Counted from the first letter of the stretch, positions 22,592 through 35,128 are shown. The stretch: 64,000 nt of DNA from Notamacropus eugenii (GCF_028372415.1 NC_092875.1:56408919-56472918), one strand, 5' to 3'. Program-made: numbers and translations. The notes: generated from the letters alone by a model not told the origin.

Positions 22592-22715
22592 GAGAGAAGA
22601 TGGCGATAAAGGAAAGGAGGAGTGTGACAGAAGGGAGGGCCGATTGGCAGAAGGGTTAGTCAAAATGCATGGTGTTTTGGGGTGGAGGGAGGGGAGAGAT
22701 GGGGAGAAAATTTGG
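22592..22715 (+). other. G-rich polypurine stretch near HAL1-a 3' end
   Basis: The stretch carries runs such as 'ttttggggtggaggga' followed by 'ggggagagatgggg' shortly before the 3' end. HAL1-b has the matching region at 35129-35156. Four G-runs in a row could fold as a quadruplex, a feature known from L1 3' UTRs. Confidence 0.5.
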
Positions 22716-22800
22716 AGTTCAAAATTTTGTGGAAATGAATGCTGAAAACTAAAAAATGAACAAATAAACATAAAAAATGAGGTGAAAAATATCACTCTGG

Positions 22801-23850
22801 GAGGAGAAGATTTTCAAAGCATCTGGCCACAACAGAAGTGATTACTATTTACCCTCATTCCAAGGCATCAAAACTCTAAAATTGAGCCACAGAAGCTTGG
22901 GCTGGGGTTATTATTGACCTTTCAGTGAGTGTCAGAGTGGTTTTGGTTTAAAGGTATAGTCAAGTCTCTCCTTTTGAAACACAAGGGGCTTTTAAAAAAC
23001 TTTTTTTTCAGAGCTATATTTCAAGAAATCACAAATGAAAAATACACAGGACACAAAATAAGTTGTCCCAACTTTTGGGGGAAGAAAAGAGTGACAGATA
23101 AATGTAAGATTGCAGTCCAGATCATCTGATTCAGTCTGTTGCAATACATTAGAACCATGAGGTCCAACAACCATACTTATAAAAAATTGGTTTTGACTTT
23201 TCTTCTCCAGGACTCTTGAGCATTCCTGTTCATTCTCAACTTATACCCCCAATCCTCTTTCCCAGTCCTGTCCAAGCCCATGTATAATAGCCTGGGTCTG
23301 AACCATTTTCACAATTTTCCTTTTAATGGTGGAGTTTCACCTTTCCCCCAGTCTCATATTTTATTGTCCTCTTCTTGCTTGTAGGAAATAATCTTATATA
23401 CTTCACTAACTTTTATAAAAGATAGAATCATTCTTTGACACCTTTCTATTCTGGCCAAAATCTTGTGGGCAACACAAATATTAAACTGTAGAACCTCTTC
23501 CAGCTTTGTAGAGTCAGAATGATTTTATGGAAATATTAAACATGATCCTAGTCTCAGTCTTGGGAAACAAGAAAGGAGAATTTCTGTCCTTCAGAGCATC
23601 ACAGCGGGTAATCCCATATGTGTTTTTGATCAAAGAGCCCTCTTGGACTCCCAAATAGGTTTATTTAAGGTCATTGGTCTTCACTGGGCTGGGTTCTTTG
23701 CTAGTATAATAACAATAAACAACTAAGATTTCTTCGTTGATTTAAATTTATCAGACAGTTCCAAAAACATATATTAGAACATAATGAAAACAACAACAAC
23801 AACAACTGTGCAATATGCAGGATAAGTATGTCTCTGGTGATGTTATCAAT
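22801..23850. other. Unique part of gamma-1, no gene
   Basis: It aligns with 54851-55910 and, more weakly, with alpha-1 at about 1100-1830. The short open frames 22929-23129 and 22992-23174 are not kept in gamma-2. Confidence 0.55.
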
Positions 23851-23993
23851 GCAGCTAGGTGGTGCAATTTATGCAGCAGTGGAATAGGAGTCAGGAGGCC
23901 CTGAGTTTAAATCTGACCTCAGACACTCACTCTGTGATGCTGGGCAAGACACTTAACCCCAATAACCTTTTTAAAAAAAGAATGAAAAAAAAA
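23851..23993 (+). mobile_element. tRNA-headed marsupial SINE, gamma-1 copy
   Basis: The head 'gcagctaggtggtgcaa', then 'gaggccctgagtttaaat', 'gacctcagacactcac', 'cacttaaccccaat' and an A-rich tail define the SINE. It is present in gamma-2 (55914-56064) but absent from the matching place in alpha-1 (about 1890). It was therefore inserted after the alpha/gamma split and before the OR-unit duplication. Confidence 0.8.
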
Positions 23994-24894
23994 CCCCGAG
24001 GGAATTCAATTGCTCAAAGTCATACAGGTATTCACTAGCAGAACTGACTCTGTGTCTTTCCCCAGCATTTTCTCCAACCTTCCATCCTGGGACCATGCTT
24101 GTCTCTGGACTTTGAGGGAGATCCTAGTCTGAATTAGATCACCCTGAACTCTGGGTTAGATTGGACCTTGTTTTGGATTTTAGTGGGCTTTGAATGATCT
24201 TTCTGGATTTCTGAAAAAGGAGGAGGTACCTCTTGCCCTTGCCTCCTCTCCTTTCCCATTTCCTTCCCTTCCCTCTGAGGACTTACTGGGCGTTACCCAG
24301 AAGTCAAGTTTGCCTGTTCCAGCTTCTGTCCAAGGTTATTGTCAGGAAGCAAGACACCATCTCTCCCTCAGAGAAAAGTCAGAGAGCTGATCTCATTGAG
24401 TGATGACATCAGTGAGTACTAGTGAATGAGGCACAATTAGGATACCTCCCATGTCAGAACTAATGGCTTCCCCAGGTATATAAGCAGGTAGTGGAATATT
24501 TGTGATTACTAGAATCATCATAGCTCTTGATTAGCAAATTACACAATGGTCTTTCCATTTCTGGAATACCTCCTCTCTGTATAGGGCAACAGGAACCCCT
24601 GTCAGAAAGCTTCCTAATAAGACAGGTGTCTAAGCATGGAATTGGCTGTCTTATGGGATAGTAAGTTATTCAAAGCTGGTGATTTTGAGGACAATGTTAG
24701 GGGACTGTTTATGTGGATTACTGTAGACAATTATCATGATTTGAAAGGGGTTTGAATAAATGCCTTCTGAAGTTCCTTTGAACTCTTTCTATGAGGAATC
24801 TACAGATCTATACATCAACTTCCCTGTAAAACAATGAGACCCCCTTACTATAAGTGCCATAGCAGAATCAAGGAATATTCATATTGGAAATACT

Positions 24895-25160
24895 TCTTAT
24901 TGTGGAAAATGACCTGAATTTGGAGACAGATGAACTTGCTTCATATTCCAGTTCTGCTCCTTATTGACTTTGAGCAAGACACTTCTATACTTTGGGCTAA
25001 TATAGGTATTTTCTGATAAGTTTCTTTATTAGCATAATGAGAAAAATGGCTGAGCACTCCTCCTAGAGTTATACCTTACAATCTATAATGGATTGCTACA
25101 TAGGTATATGTTGGATTAGATAACTTCTGATATCCCTTCCAGTTCTGAGTGTCTAACTGT
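24895..25160 (+). repeat. MIR-type SINE, gamma-1 copy
   Basis: A diverged version of the MIR at 2915-3090, at the same relative place, with a trailing segment 'taacttctgatatcccttcc' typical of the MIR 3' part. Confidence 0.6.
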
Positions 25161-25744
25161 GGCTTGTTCTGCCAATTTTATACACACACACACATATTTA
25201 CATATCTATATGTAGATTTATACATCTATATTTTAGAACCCATGTATCCCATAATACTTCCCATATAGCCTGAACCAAATTAAAATTGGAAAATATTTAC
25301 CACAAAAAGAAAAATGAAATAAAACAGATAACATTAGTATGTGGTTTTACAAGTCAATTCATAGTAGAGAAGGATAGGTAGGCATATTTTTGTGGGGACT
25401 ATCCCTATTTGAGTTTGACACTAATGATCTTTACTATCCTTTATATTTTCCTTAGGAGTGACAGGGGCCACTTCATCTAATTGGATCATGACCTATTACC
25501 AACCAAATCTCATCTCCTTTCACAGTCTCATTCTTGGACAACAAATGAAGACTAGCCACCCAAGTTTTCAAAGGTCTCATATTCACATATGTGGAAATAT
25601 TTCTTAATCCTAGATCTAAAGGAGTAACTTGGGAAGGTTGCTGTCTTAATTCAAGGAACCATACCCCAGAGAAAAATGGGGAAGCGGGGTCATTACATGT
25701 GACAATTCATAGACCCAGTTTCAGCAGCTATATTGTAGAAAAGA

Positions 25745-26600
25745 TACTAAAATAGCCAGTCTAAAACCATTTATTATGCCCTTACTGTGTACTTGGCAGT
25801 ACACTAGCATACAAAAACCAAACCGAATCAGTCCCTACCCTCAAGAAACTACCAAAAAAAGGTACATACTTGAGAATATATAGAATAAATATAAGGTAGT
25901 TTAGAGAAGGTGGGCAGTAGAATTTAGGAAGAATCAGAAAAAGTTTCATGTGCACTGTGCTGTATGAATTCATCTGCCAGGAGGAAAAGAATTCTTTGAG
26001 TTGGAGGTGAGGAAGGAGTGTGTTCTAGGCATGGGGAATGCTATAAGGGAGTACTTTGTGAGGGACTCCTTGGTTACAACATCACATGCATGAATTGCAT
26101 GTATGTGAGAAAATATATTAGACTGAGAAGATAAATTAGAGTCCAAAGACTTGAGGGACTTGAAACCTAAAAATGGGGATTTAAATTTTTTCCTATAGAA
26201 TTGAAAGCCAGCCAGCGGAGTTTAATGACTGAGAGTGCTACGGTCAGATCAGTACTTAAGGAAATTCATTTCAACAGCTATATCAGAGTATGAAGGTGCT
26301 TGAGGCAGCGGGACAAATTAGGAGACCATCATAATGAATTGGTTGAGAGGTTAGAAGTTTTGAACTAAGATGGTGGTTATATGAGTTGTGAGGAGAGAAT
26401 GAATGCAGGGTTCTTGTGGAGGAGGAACAGTAAGATTTGGGAAACAAGTATATATGTAGGGTGAGGAGAGTGAGTTGTCTAGGCTGATGCTGTGGTTATG
26501 AACTTCTGAGGCTGGAAGGAGGATGGTGCTTTCATCAAAAATGGAAATTCAGAAGAGAGGTAACTGATACCATAATGAATTACATTTGGGAAATGTTGAG
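25745..26600 (+). repeat. Old long interspersed repeat, gamma-1 copy
   Basis: Same order of blocks as 3565-4440: 'ccatttattatgcccttact', 'gaaagccagccagcggag', 'aactaagatggtggttat' and 'atgttgagttca'. Confidence 0.6.
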
Positions 26601-27099
26601 TTCACGGTATCTGTTGAATCTCTCCCCCACCCCCGACCTCGTCTCTCTTCATCTCTGTCCATTGGTCCATCTCTCCTATCAATCTGTCTATTTCTGATAT
26701 CTAATAGACAGTCAGATAATGTGGGTCTGGAGTTCAGGAAAAAGACCTGGATAAATATTGACCTAGGAGTCATTTCAATAGAATGATAACTGGTAAATTT
26801 CAGCAAAATATAGTTTCCTTTGTTCATATCTCTGAACTTTATCAAATTTATTGCTGTGTATTTTAGATCAGGAAGACAATTCTTGGTCTTTTTGATAGCC
26901 CTGAAATGAAATACATTTTTACTCAGTCTCTTCATTTTAACCTGCGTGCTTTAGGTGTGTTTCATTTTTGCAGCAAATTATTGTGTTGTATTTTCTGATC
27001 CATTTTTGGAACCATTTTTACTGGGGAATTTATCTTATTTATATTTAAGCTGAAAACGTTTCAGTTTGTAATTTATTCAGCCATCTGCTAAGTAATGAT

Positions 27100-27335
27100 A
27101 ATAATGAGAGGCAGTTTTTGTATTGTGTTTTATTGATTACAAAGCACTTTACATGTGTTACTTAATCCTCACAACTTTGAATGCTGTTTGATTATTATGT
27201 GTAAAAAATATTTTTCAGAAGAAGAATTGAGGCTGAAAAAATTAAGTGACTTGAACAGAGTCACACAGCTTAATTGTTTCTGAATGAAGATTTGAACTTG
27301 GGTCTTCCTAATTCCAAGTGTAGTACCCTGACCTG
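27100..27335 (-). repeat. CORE-SINE, gamma-1 copy
   Basis: It contains 'caaagcactttacatgtgtta', 'gaattgaggctgaaaa', 'agagtcacacagctta' and 'tgaacttgggtcttcctaat', which is the CORE-SINE in reverse. It is orthologous to 59205-59440. Confidence 0.7.
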
Positions 27336-27539
27336 ACTTTAGAAAATACTTGGGGGAACTCCAGCAAAGGAGACTGATTGACCTAATTGTTGATTTAATG
27401 ATGTTTTCCTGATTAATGGGTATGTCAAAGAATGAATACAGAAACAATGACTGTGAAAAAAGAATGAGAATGATGAATTGCCAAAAATGAGAGACAGAGT
27501 TAAGGCAGTCCTCAAAGGAAAATGTTACGTGTCTGAAAA

Positions 27540-28315
27540 CAGATGTTAACAAAATAGAAAAATGAAAGATTAATAAAGTCAGTGAACAATTTTAAAAAGA
27601 AGAGAATCAATAAATTAATGACTTCAAAATGATCACAAAAGGAGGATTCTAGAAAAATATATTAAAGGTAGATAAAGGAGGAAAAACATATAAATGGTAA
27701 AATTAAAACCTTTACTTCCAAAGCTCTAATATAAAAAAACCCTCTGGTTAATCTGATTTTTTAAAAAGAAATCAGAAAACAAAATTACCAAACAAAAAGT
27801 GAACAATCTGAACTCAACTGAGAGAAAGTATATTCACAACAGAATTTTTTCTGATAAAAATAACTATTGGAACTTCCTATATGCATTCATATGAGAGAAA
27901 AAGTAAGAACACAAAGAAAATCCATGATTACGCCCTCCCCAAAAGACAAAATTTTCAGATTAGTGGCACATGAGACAGACATAATAAACTATCCAATCTC
28001 AGAGAGGAAAACTATACTATTAGGGAAGTACTAAGGATTGGGGAGGAGGGTGGAATGGTTCAGATGGATTAAATGTTTTATTAAACACTAAAGGAAAAAC
28101 AAATAGCTATGCTACAAAAATTATTTTTAATAACTGAAAAAGAAACATCTTTCCAAACTTGTCTCTCAATCAATTATCGTCTTAAAACCTAAACTAGTGA
28201 GAGATAAGGAAGAGAACAATAGACCAATATAATTTATGAATATGGATGTAAAATCTTCAATAAAATCTTAGCAAAACACCACAATTTTACCGAAAAAAAG
28301 CATTCTTTATCACCA
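27540..28315 (+). mobile_element. Decayed L1 ORF2 fragment (middle part), gamma-1
   Basis: Phrases typical of marsupial L1 ORF2 remain, such as 'tggttaatctgatttt' near 27745 and 'aaatcttcaataaaatctta' near 28249. No frame is open. A parallel decayed stretch is at 59640-60060. Confidence 0.5.
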
Positions 28316-28591
28316 AAATATCTTCTTTCTGTGTGCATCCTGATCTTTCTCCCTTGCTGACTAACACTTCTGGAACTCAGGAGTTAAATGGCTCTCTTAG
28401 CTGTTTGGTGCATTGTGATAACATTTTAGGAAGGACGATGATAATTGGGAGATCCTGAAGAGGAGGACAATGGAAAACCGATAACTGTACCTCTTCAGAT
28501 CCTCATAGGTTTTAACCTATTTATTTGAAACCTGAGAGTTCCTTCTACAATGCAGTACTGGTTCATAATTAATTTATAAATGTCTTTATTA

Positions 28592-31500
28592 TAGGATGTT
28601 ATGTGTGGAGAGTCAGTGATTCACTATATGCCTATTATACAATGACTAGTTAGTTATATTCAAAGCAGATCATCACTGCATTGACCATTGGGTGGGAATC
28701 TTTTTGGCCACAGAAGTTCTTCACAGATGTCTACCACTCCTAGATGGTTATCATCTATGTCCATAGAAGACAAACCCTCACTGATCAAAATCCTAGACCC
28801 CTTAGGAGTTGAAATGAACAAGGAATTTATATAGTTGTAGTTTGGAAGTATAGACAAGTACTTTTTTCATGATTATAGCTTGAGTTCAAAGGACAAAAAG
28901 TAGTCCTGTGGGAATCAGTGAGTAAGAAGAAAAGTAAGGAAATGGAAAAAATCAATAGATGTAGGAGAGAATATTATCTTTGGGGAGCTGATGCCAAAGT
29001 TAGGACTAAAGATACAGACAAATGTATTCATGCTAGATCTCAAATTCAAGTTTCCATGGACTCAGGGACACTGATTTTGTCTGCATACCTGCATAAACTT
29101 TCTAGACAGGATTATAATGTGATATAATAATGCATTTAGATTTGGAAAGTATCTTAAAGTCATCTAGTCTGCCTCTATATATAGCTGAGGACATTGATTC
29201 CCAGATTTACATGGCTAAGGTGACATAGATGACTATACCTGCCACAAAGTACTTCAAAATATTTTTTTTTGCTTGATGAGTGGCAAAGACGAGAAACTAA
29301 CAGAGATCCTCTACAGATGCATCCCTTTTTTAGGAACCCAGAAAGTGCTTCTCCTTCAGTTGAATTCTGTACTATTCCCCATGGTGAAGAGCAGAGTAAG
29401 CATTAGACTCATTTCAGGACTTAAAGCAGAGCTACCTGAATTCCTTACCCAGTATGGACTACCAGGGATTTGAATATGGAAGTCATTGGCTTGAGGAGGC
29501 CATGTGGAGTCAAGAAAAGAACAATGCACCCAAGGAAACAAAATTTTACTGTTGAAAGTTTCTTAAGGTAAAGACAGATTATCAGAGCATGGAAAGACTT
29601 AGAACATCAAATGCTGAAACAGATGTATCCTTAGAACATAGAGTGTCTAACCTACCTTACTCTAGCAACATGATTTTACAAGTAATGACACTGTGATCAG
29701 GTAAGGAAGAAAAGTGACTTGTGCAAAGTCACACAAATAATCAGTAACAAAGTTAGGACTAAACTTCTGGTCTTCCAATTCAGTCTGTTGCAACACACTG
29801 TAACCATGAGATCTAACAGTAACATTCATAAGAAAAATGATTTTTACTTCTCTTATTCAGGATCCCTAAGAAGTCCTGTTCTCTCCCATTGCTTACACTG
29901 CAATGCAGATTTTCAGCTCTTCCCCAACTCGTGTGTGATAATAGTTTGTCTTATCCCTTCTCACAATATTCTCATTGAAAAGGTACTTAGGAATTCCAGT
30001 CCTTCCCCAATCTTTTATTTTCTTTTCCTCTGTTTGCACATAGGAAATAGGTAGTCACCTCATTAACTTTTTTAGGGGATAGAATTCTTCTTTGACTTGT
30101 CATTTCTCTAGCCCTATAGGTAGTCTACCTCTCTGGGTGGTGCAGAACTTAGTCTACTAGAGCTCTCGTAGCTTTGTAGAGTCAGAGTGCTTATGTGATA
30201 AAATCTAACCAAGATCCTGGTTTCTGTCTTTGGAAACAGGGAATGAACCCCTCTGTTCCTGCTACGCATCTCAGTGGAACATTCTTATGTGTTGTTATTC
30301 AGAGTCTTCCTGGATATTGGGAGAGATTTACTTAAGAACACGGATCTATACTAGTCTCTCATCCTTCCTACTACAATGACAATACCAGCAAATTCTTTAA
30401 AATGATGTTAAGGTTACCCAATATTTCTGCCAACATAGAAATACTTAATTCCAGTATACTCTGTGAAAGAAAGACATAGGGCAAGTGCTATCCTCTTTTA
30501 TAATTTCAGTGCAGAGAAGGAGATTAAATTACCCAAGATCTTACAGGTAGTCAGTAGGAAGACTGGGGCCTTAACTGAGTCTTCTTCATTCTGAATCTAG
30601 GGCTCTTTCCACTTGCTCTCCCAACTTTGGTTTTTGGTGAAATTTGGACTTTCAGCTAGGCTGAGAACTGGACCAGACTGGACCAGACTCTGGACTAGAT
30701 TGGACTCTGGTTTGGGCTTATTTTGGCTTGTCATTTTCTTCCTGCATTTCTGAGGAAGAAAGGGTTATCTCTTGCCCTTCCATTTCTTGCTTTCACTGTC
30801 TTTCCTTTTCTGTCATAGTACTTACTGGTCATCTCCAAGAAGCAAAGTTGGACTGATCTTGCATTTGTCCTGGATTGTTGTCAGGAAGGAAGACACCAAC
30901 TCTTTCTCCACTGGAGAAAAGAGAAAGGGCCTCATGGAATGTGGAGTGATGTCTGAGTAAGGTACAAATAGACTGCCTCGTATCTTGGAACAGTTGTTTT
31001 CCCTGGGGGAAGTGTCAGGTAGGGGAATATTTATGATTTCTACAGTCAGGGAGATTCAACCCCATGCCTCCTCATTACACAAATCATACAATTGTCTTTC
31101 CCTTCCTGGAGCATCTCAATTCCCTATTTGACAAGAGACTCTCGCAGAAAACTTCCTAACAATGAAAGCTGTATAACAATGAAATTAGCTATTTTGTTGG
31201 ACAGTAGGTTACCCAGCACTAGTGACCTTCAAGAAGATGTTAGAGGACTGTTTATGCTGATTACTGTAGAGAATGTTAATTATTTGAAAGGTGTTTGAAC
31301 CAAATGAATGTTAAAGTTCCTTCTGATTTTAACCTCCTATGAGTCTATAAATGGACTTCTTCATAAATTAATGAAGCATTCTTTATTGTGAATGCCCGAA
31401 AAAATAAAGGAACATATGACAGTATGTCATGAGTAGATTCCTTGCTCATTGTGGTAGTTGATAGCTGAAATCTCATTCGACAGATCACTCAATGGAATAT

Positions 31501-32413
31501 CTCATTAGAGAGAACTTTTTTTTTTTTTTTACTGCTGATATCAGCTTAAGGTCAATGAATATTACTTACAGTAGAAAGAGACCTGGATGTAGAGTCTGAA
31601 GACTTGGGTTTTTTTCCTGTTTTAGCTGCTCATTGTACTTGAACAAGTTACTCATGTCCCCTGGACCTCATTTCCTTATCTCCAAAATGAGAAGGGTAAT
31701 CACTGTGGTCTTTAAGTTACCTTCCTAACTTTAAGCCCTATAACCTGTGAAGGGATTCCTACTGAGGAATTTTCTATTTGGTGAATTTAGAAAACAGTCT
31801 CTTCTGTCAGTTCTCTGACTAATTCTAGGATTGATGCATCATCCCCTACTCATTGAGTTCTCTAGGTCAGAGCAGACTTTTCTGTTTATTCTCCTTAGGT
31901 CTTTGTAGAAAGGGCTTTTTTTTTCTAATAAAATCAGATTCCATTATTATCTAAATTTCAGTTCTGTTCATGGTCAAAGTACTAGACAATGAAGGGAAAA
32001 TCCAAAGTTCCTATATCTACAGGTGTAGAAATATTTCCTAACCTTAAACCTGAAAGGTATAAACATGGAGATGGGGATCCTGTTCTTCTCTCAATGCAAG
32101 GAACCAGACAGCAGCAGAGACCTGGGCTCATTGACCTTGTTTCAATGGTTATACTATGGAAACATTGCAGGAATATTAAGAGTCAATCAAATGGTGTTTA
32201 TCAAACATCTGCTATACTATATCCTAGGCACTGTGCTGAGGTATGAAGACAATTTGTATCAGCTCTTGCTCTTATGGTATGGCTGTTACCAGAGAATACG
32301 TACATATAAGAGATTATACAGAATAATTACAATGCAGTTGAGAGAGAGGGTGGTAGAAGTTGGGGAGAATCAGGAAATGCTTTATTCAGAAAGTGAGCAT
32401 CAGGTGATATTTC
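28592..32413. repeat. Duplicon segment alpha-2 (start of unit 2; no gene)
   Basis: It is collinear with window bases 1 to about 3812. It includes its own MIR (about 31560-31740) and the first 250 bases of the old long repeat (from about 32165). It then stops abruptly at a short T-rich stretch followed by HAL1-derived sequence. The open frames at 29273-29473, 29719-30054 and 31989-32433 are not shared with alpha-1. Confidence 0.8.
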
Positions 32414-32430
32414 TCTTTTTTATATACATA

Positions 32431-32486
32431 TAATTTATTTACTTTTCAGCTCTTAACATTCACTTCCACAAGAATTTGAATTCAAA
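32431..32486 (-). mobile_element. Short HAL1 3'-end fragment, head to head with HAL1-b
   Basis: The plus-strand reading 'acttttcagctcttaacatt', then 'cacttccacaagaattt', is the reverse complement of the last 45-50 bases of the HAL1 3' end (compare 35165-35200). It abuts the 5' end of HAL1-b directly. Confidence 0.7.
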
Positions 32487-32512
32487 GGGGCGGAGCCAAG
32501 ATGGTGGAGTAG
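32487..32512 (+). promoter_or_regulatory. YY1-like site at the HAL1 5' end
   Basis: 'gccaagatggtgg' lies within the first 20 bases of HAL1-b. HAL1-a (gccaagatggtga) and HAL1-c (gccaagacggcag) have it at the same place. In human L1 a YY1 site (AAGATGGC core) at the same distance directs accurate transcription start. That this one does the same is inferred. Confidence 0.5.
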
Positions 32513-33127
32513 AAAGATGCACATACACATAGCTCCAAACCCACAGCCCATAAAACATCTGTAAAAAAGAATGCCCGGTGAATTCTGGAGCAGCAGAGGC
32601 CACAGAACAGTGGAGCAGATGAGATTTCTGTTCCAGAGAGCCCTGCAAACCCCTCGCAAAAGGTCCATCATGCTGCAGATGCGGAGCCGAGCACAGCACC
32701 GAGAGGAGCAGATCAGAGCGGCTTCGGGGACAGAATCTCCAGTGGATGTGCAGGTCCCTCCACTCACAGGTGACAAGGGTCAGTGAGAGAGTCTCTTTGG
32801 CAGGTTGAGAGGGGAGTGGGGTGCCCCCGTAACTCAGGCCCCCTCGAGAGGCAGCAGCTGAGGCAGCAGCAGACCAGGGCTCCCCAAACAGGCAGGAGCC
32901 CAGATCCATTGCTGAAGGTCTCTGCATAAACCCCCTGAGGGAACTGAGCCACCACCCACCTGAGCACCTGAACTTGATCTCACACTGAATAGCAGCCCTG
33001 CCCCTGCCCAAAGCCCTGAGGCTGGGAAGCAGCATTTGAATCTCAGACCCCAGGCACTGGCTGAGAGGATCTGGAGGAAAAGTGGGTATAAAGAGAATAT
33101 TCAGAAGTCAAGTCACTGGCTGGGAAA

Positions 33128-34215
33128 ATGCCCAGAAAAGGGAAAAGAAATAAGACTATAGAAGGTTACTTTCTGGGTGAACAGGCATTTCCTCCCTTCC
33201 TTTCTGATGAGGAAGAACAATGCTTACCATCAGGGAAAGACACAGAAGTCAAGGTTTCTGTATCCCAGCCCACTCAATGGGCTCAGGCCATGGAAGAGCT
33301 CAAAAAGGATTTTGAAAATCAAGTTAGATAGGTGGAGGAAAAGCTGGGAAGAGAAATGAGAGACATGCAGTCAAAGCATGAACAGCAGGTCAGCACCCTG
33401 CTAAAGGAGACCCCAAAAAATGCTGAAGAAAATAACACCTTGAAAAATAGGCTAACTCAATTGGCAAAAGAGGTTCAAGAAGCCAATGAGGAGAAGAATG
33501 CTTTCAAAAGCAGAATTAGCCAAATGGAAAAGGAGGTTCAAAAGCTCACTGAAGAAAATAGTTCTTTCAAAATTAGAATGGAACAGATGGAGGCAATGAC
33601 TTTATGAGAAACCAAGAAATCACAAAACAAAACCAAAAGAATGAGAAAATGGAAGATAATGTGAAATATCTCATTGGAAAAACAACTGACCTGGAAAATA
33701 GATCCAGGAGAGACAATTTAAAAATTATGGGCCTACCTGAAAGCCATGATCAAAAAAAGAGGGTAGACATCATCTCTCATGAAATTATCAAGGAAAATTG
33801 CCCTGAGATTCTAAAACCAGAGGGCAAAATAAGTATTCAAGGAATCCACAGATCACCACCTGAAAGAGATCTAAAAAGAGAAACCCCTAGGAACATTGTG
33901 GCCAAATTCCAGAGTTCCCAGGTCAAGGAGAAAATATTGCAAACAGCTAGAAAGAAACAATTCAAGTATTGTGGAAATACAATCAGGATAACACAAGATC
34001 TAGTAGCTTCTACATTAAGGGATCGAAGGGCGTGGAATAGGATATTCCAGAAGTCAAAGGAACTAGGACTAAAACCAAGAATCACCTACCCAGAAAAACA
34101 GAGTATAATACTTCAGGGGAAAAAGTGGTATTTCAATGAAATAGAGGACTTTCAAGCATTCTTGATGAAAAGAACAGAGCTGAAAAGAAAATTTGACTTT
34201 CAAACACAAGAATGA
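33128..34215 (+). pseudogene. HAL1-b ORF1 (L1 ORF1p, nearly intact)
   Basis: The frame begins MPRKGKRNKTIEGYF and would give about 362 residues. In order it has a basic N-terminus with a PIP-box-like NKTIEGYF (residues 8-15), an acidic linker and a long heptad coiled coil (roughly residues 60-160, many Leu/Ile/Lys/Glu). The L1 RNA-recognition core follows, with ENRSRRDNLKIMGLPE at about residues 190-205. A C-terminal domain ends KRKFDFQTQE. A TAG at 33329-33331 and a one-base loss near 33594 (HAL1-a has an extra T there) break it. The intact ancestor would be the trimeric RNA-binding chaperone of the element. No ORF2 follows. Confidence 0.9.
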
Positions 34216-34361
34216 AGAGAAGCATGAAAAAGTAAATAGCAAAGAGAAGTCATAAGGGACTTTACTAAAGTTGAACTGTTTACATTCCTACATGGAAAGA
34301 CAATATTTGTAACTCTTGAAACTATTCAGTATCTGGGTACTGGGTGGGATTACATGCACAT

Positions 34362-34388
34362 GCACACACACACACACACACACACACA
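34362..34388. repeat. (CA)n microsatellite in HAL1-b 3' UTR
   Basis: A nearly pure CA tract at the same place as the interrupted one in HAL1-a. Confidence 0.9.
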
Positions 34389-35128
34389 TAGAGACAGAGT
34401 GCACAGAGTGAATTGAAGAGGATGGGATCCTATCTTTAAAAAATGAAATCAAGGAGTGAGAGAGAAATATATTGGGAGGAGAAAGGGAGAAATGGAATGG
34501 GGCAAATTATCTCTCATAATAGAGGCAAGGAAAAAACTTATTAGTGGAGGGATAAAGAGAGGAGGTGAGAGAAAAACATGAAGCTTACTCTCATCACATT
34601 CCACTAAAGGAGGGAATAAAATGCACACTCATTTTGGTGTGAAAACCTATCTTACAATACAGGAAACTGGGGGATAAGGGGATAAGCAGAGTGGGGGGGA
34701 TGATGGAAGGGAGGGCGTGGGGAAGGGGAGCAATTTCAGGTCGACACTCATAGGGAGGGACAGGATCAAAAGAGAGAATAGAAGTAATGGGGGGCAGGAT
34801 AAGGTGGAGGGAAAGGTGGAGTTAGTCTTATACAACACAACTATTATGGAAGTCATTTGCAAAACTGCACAGATTTGGCCTACACTGAATTTCTTGCCTT
34901 CCAAAGGGAAGGGGTGGGGAGCGAGGGAGGAAAAGAAGTTGGAACTCAAAGTTTTAGGAACAACTGTCGAGTACTGTTCTTGCCACTAGGAAATAAGAAA
35001 TACGGGTAAAGGGGTATAGAAATTTATTTGGCCCTACAAGACAAAAGAGAAGATGGAGACAAGGGCAGAGAGGGATGATAGAAGAGAGAGCAGATTGGTG
35101 ATAGGGGCAATTAGAATGCTCGGTGTTT

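Larger units (their letters stand above)
19881..22789 (+). mobile_element. HAL1-a: nearly full-length ORF2-less L1 relative
   Basis: It runs from a 5' end with 'gcagagccaagatggtg', through a GC-richer 5' UTR (to about 20619) and a broken ORF1 (20620-21715), and directly into a purine-rich 3' UTR that ends in A-rich sequence. No ORF2 is present. The 11-base tatcactctgg flanks it (19870-19880 and 22790-22800) as target-site duplication. The same 11 bases occur once, uninterrupted, at 54840-54850 in gamma-2, which is the empty site. The insertion is therefore younger than the segmental duplication. Confidence 0.88.
18930..28590. repeat. Duplicon segment gamma-1 (no gene)
   Basis: It aligns with gamma-2 (53905-60070) and, more distantly, with alpha. 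It holds a SINE-like repeat (19550-19800), HAL1-a (19881-22789), a SINE (23851-23993), a MIR (24895-25160), the old long repeat (25745-26600), a CORE-SINE (27100-27335) and a faint L1 ORF2 fragment (27540-28315). The last stretch, about 28320-28590, is unassigned and may already belong to the start of the next alpha copy. I see no gene. Confidence 0.75.
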
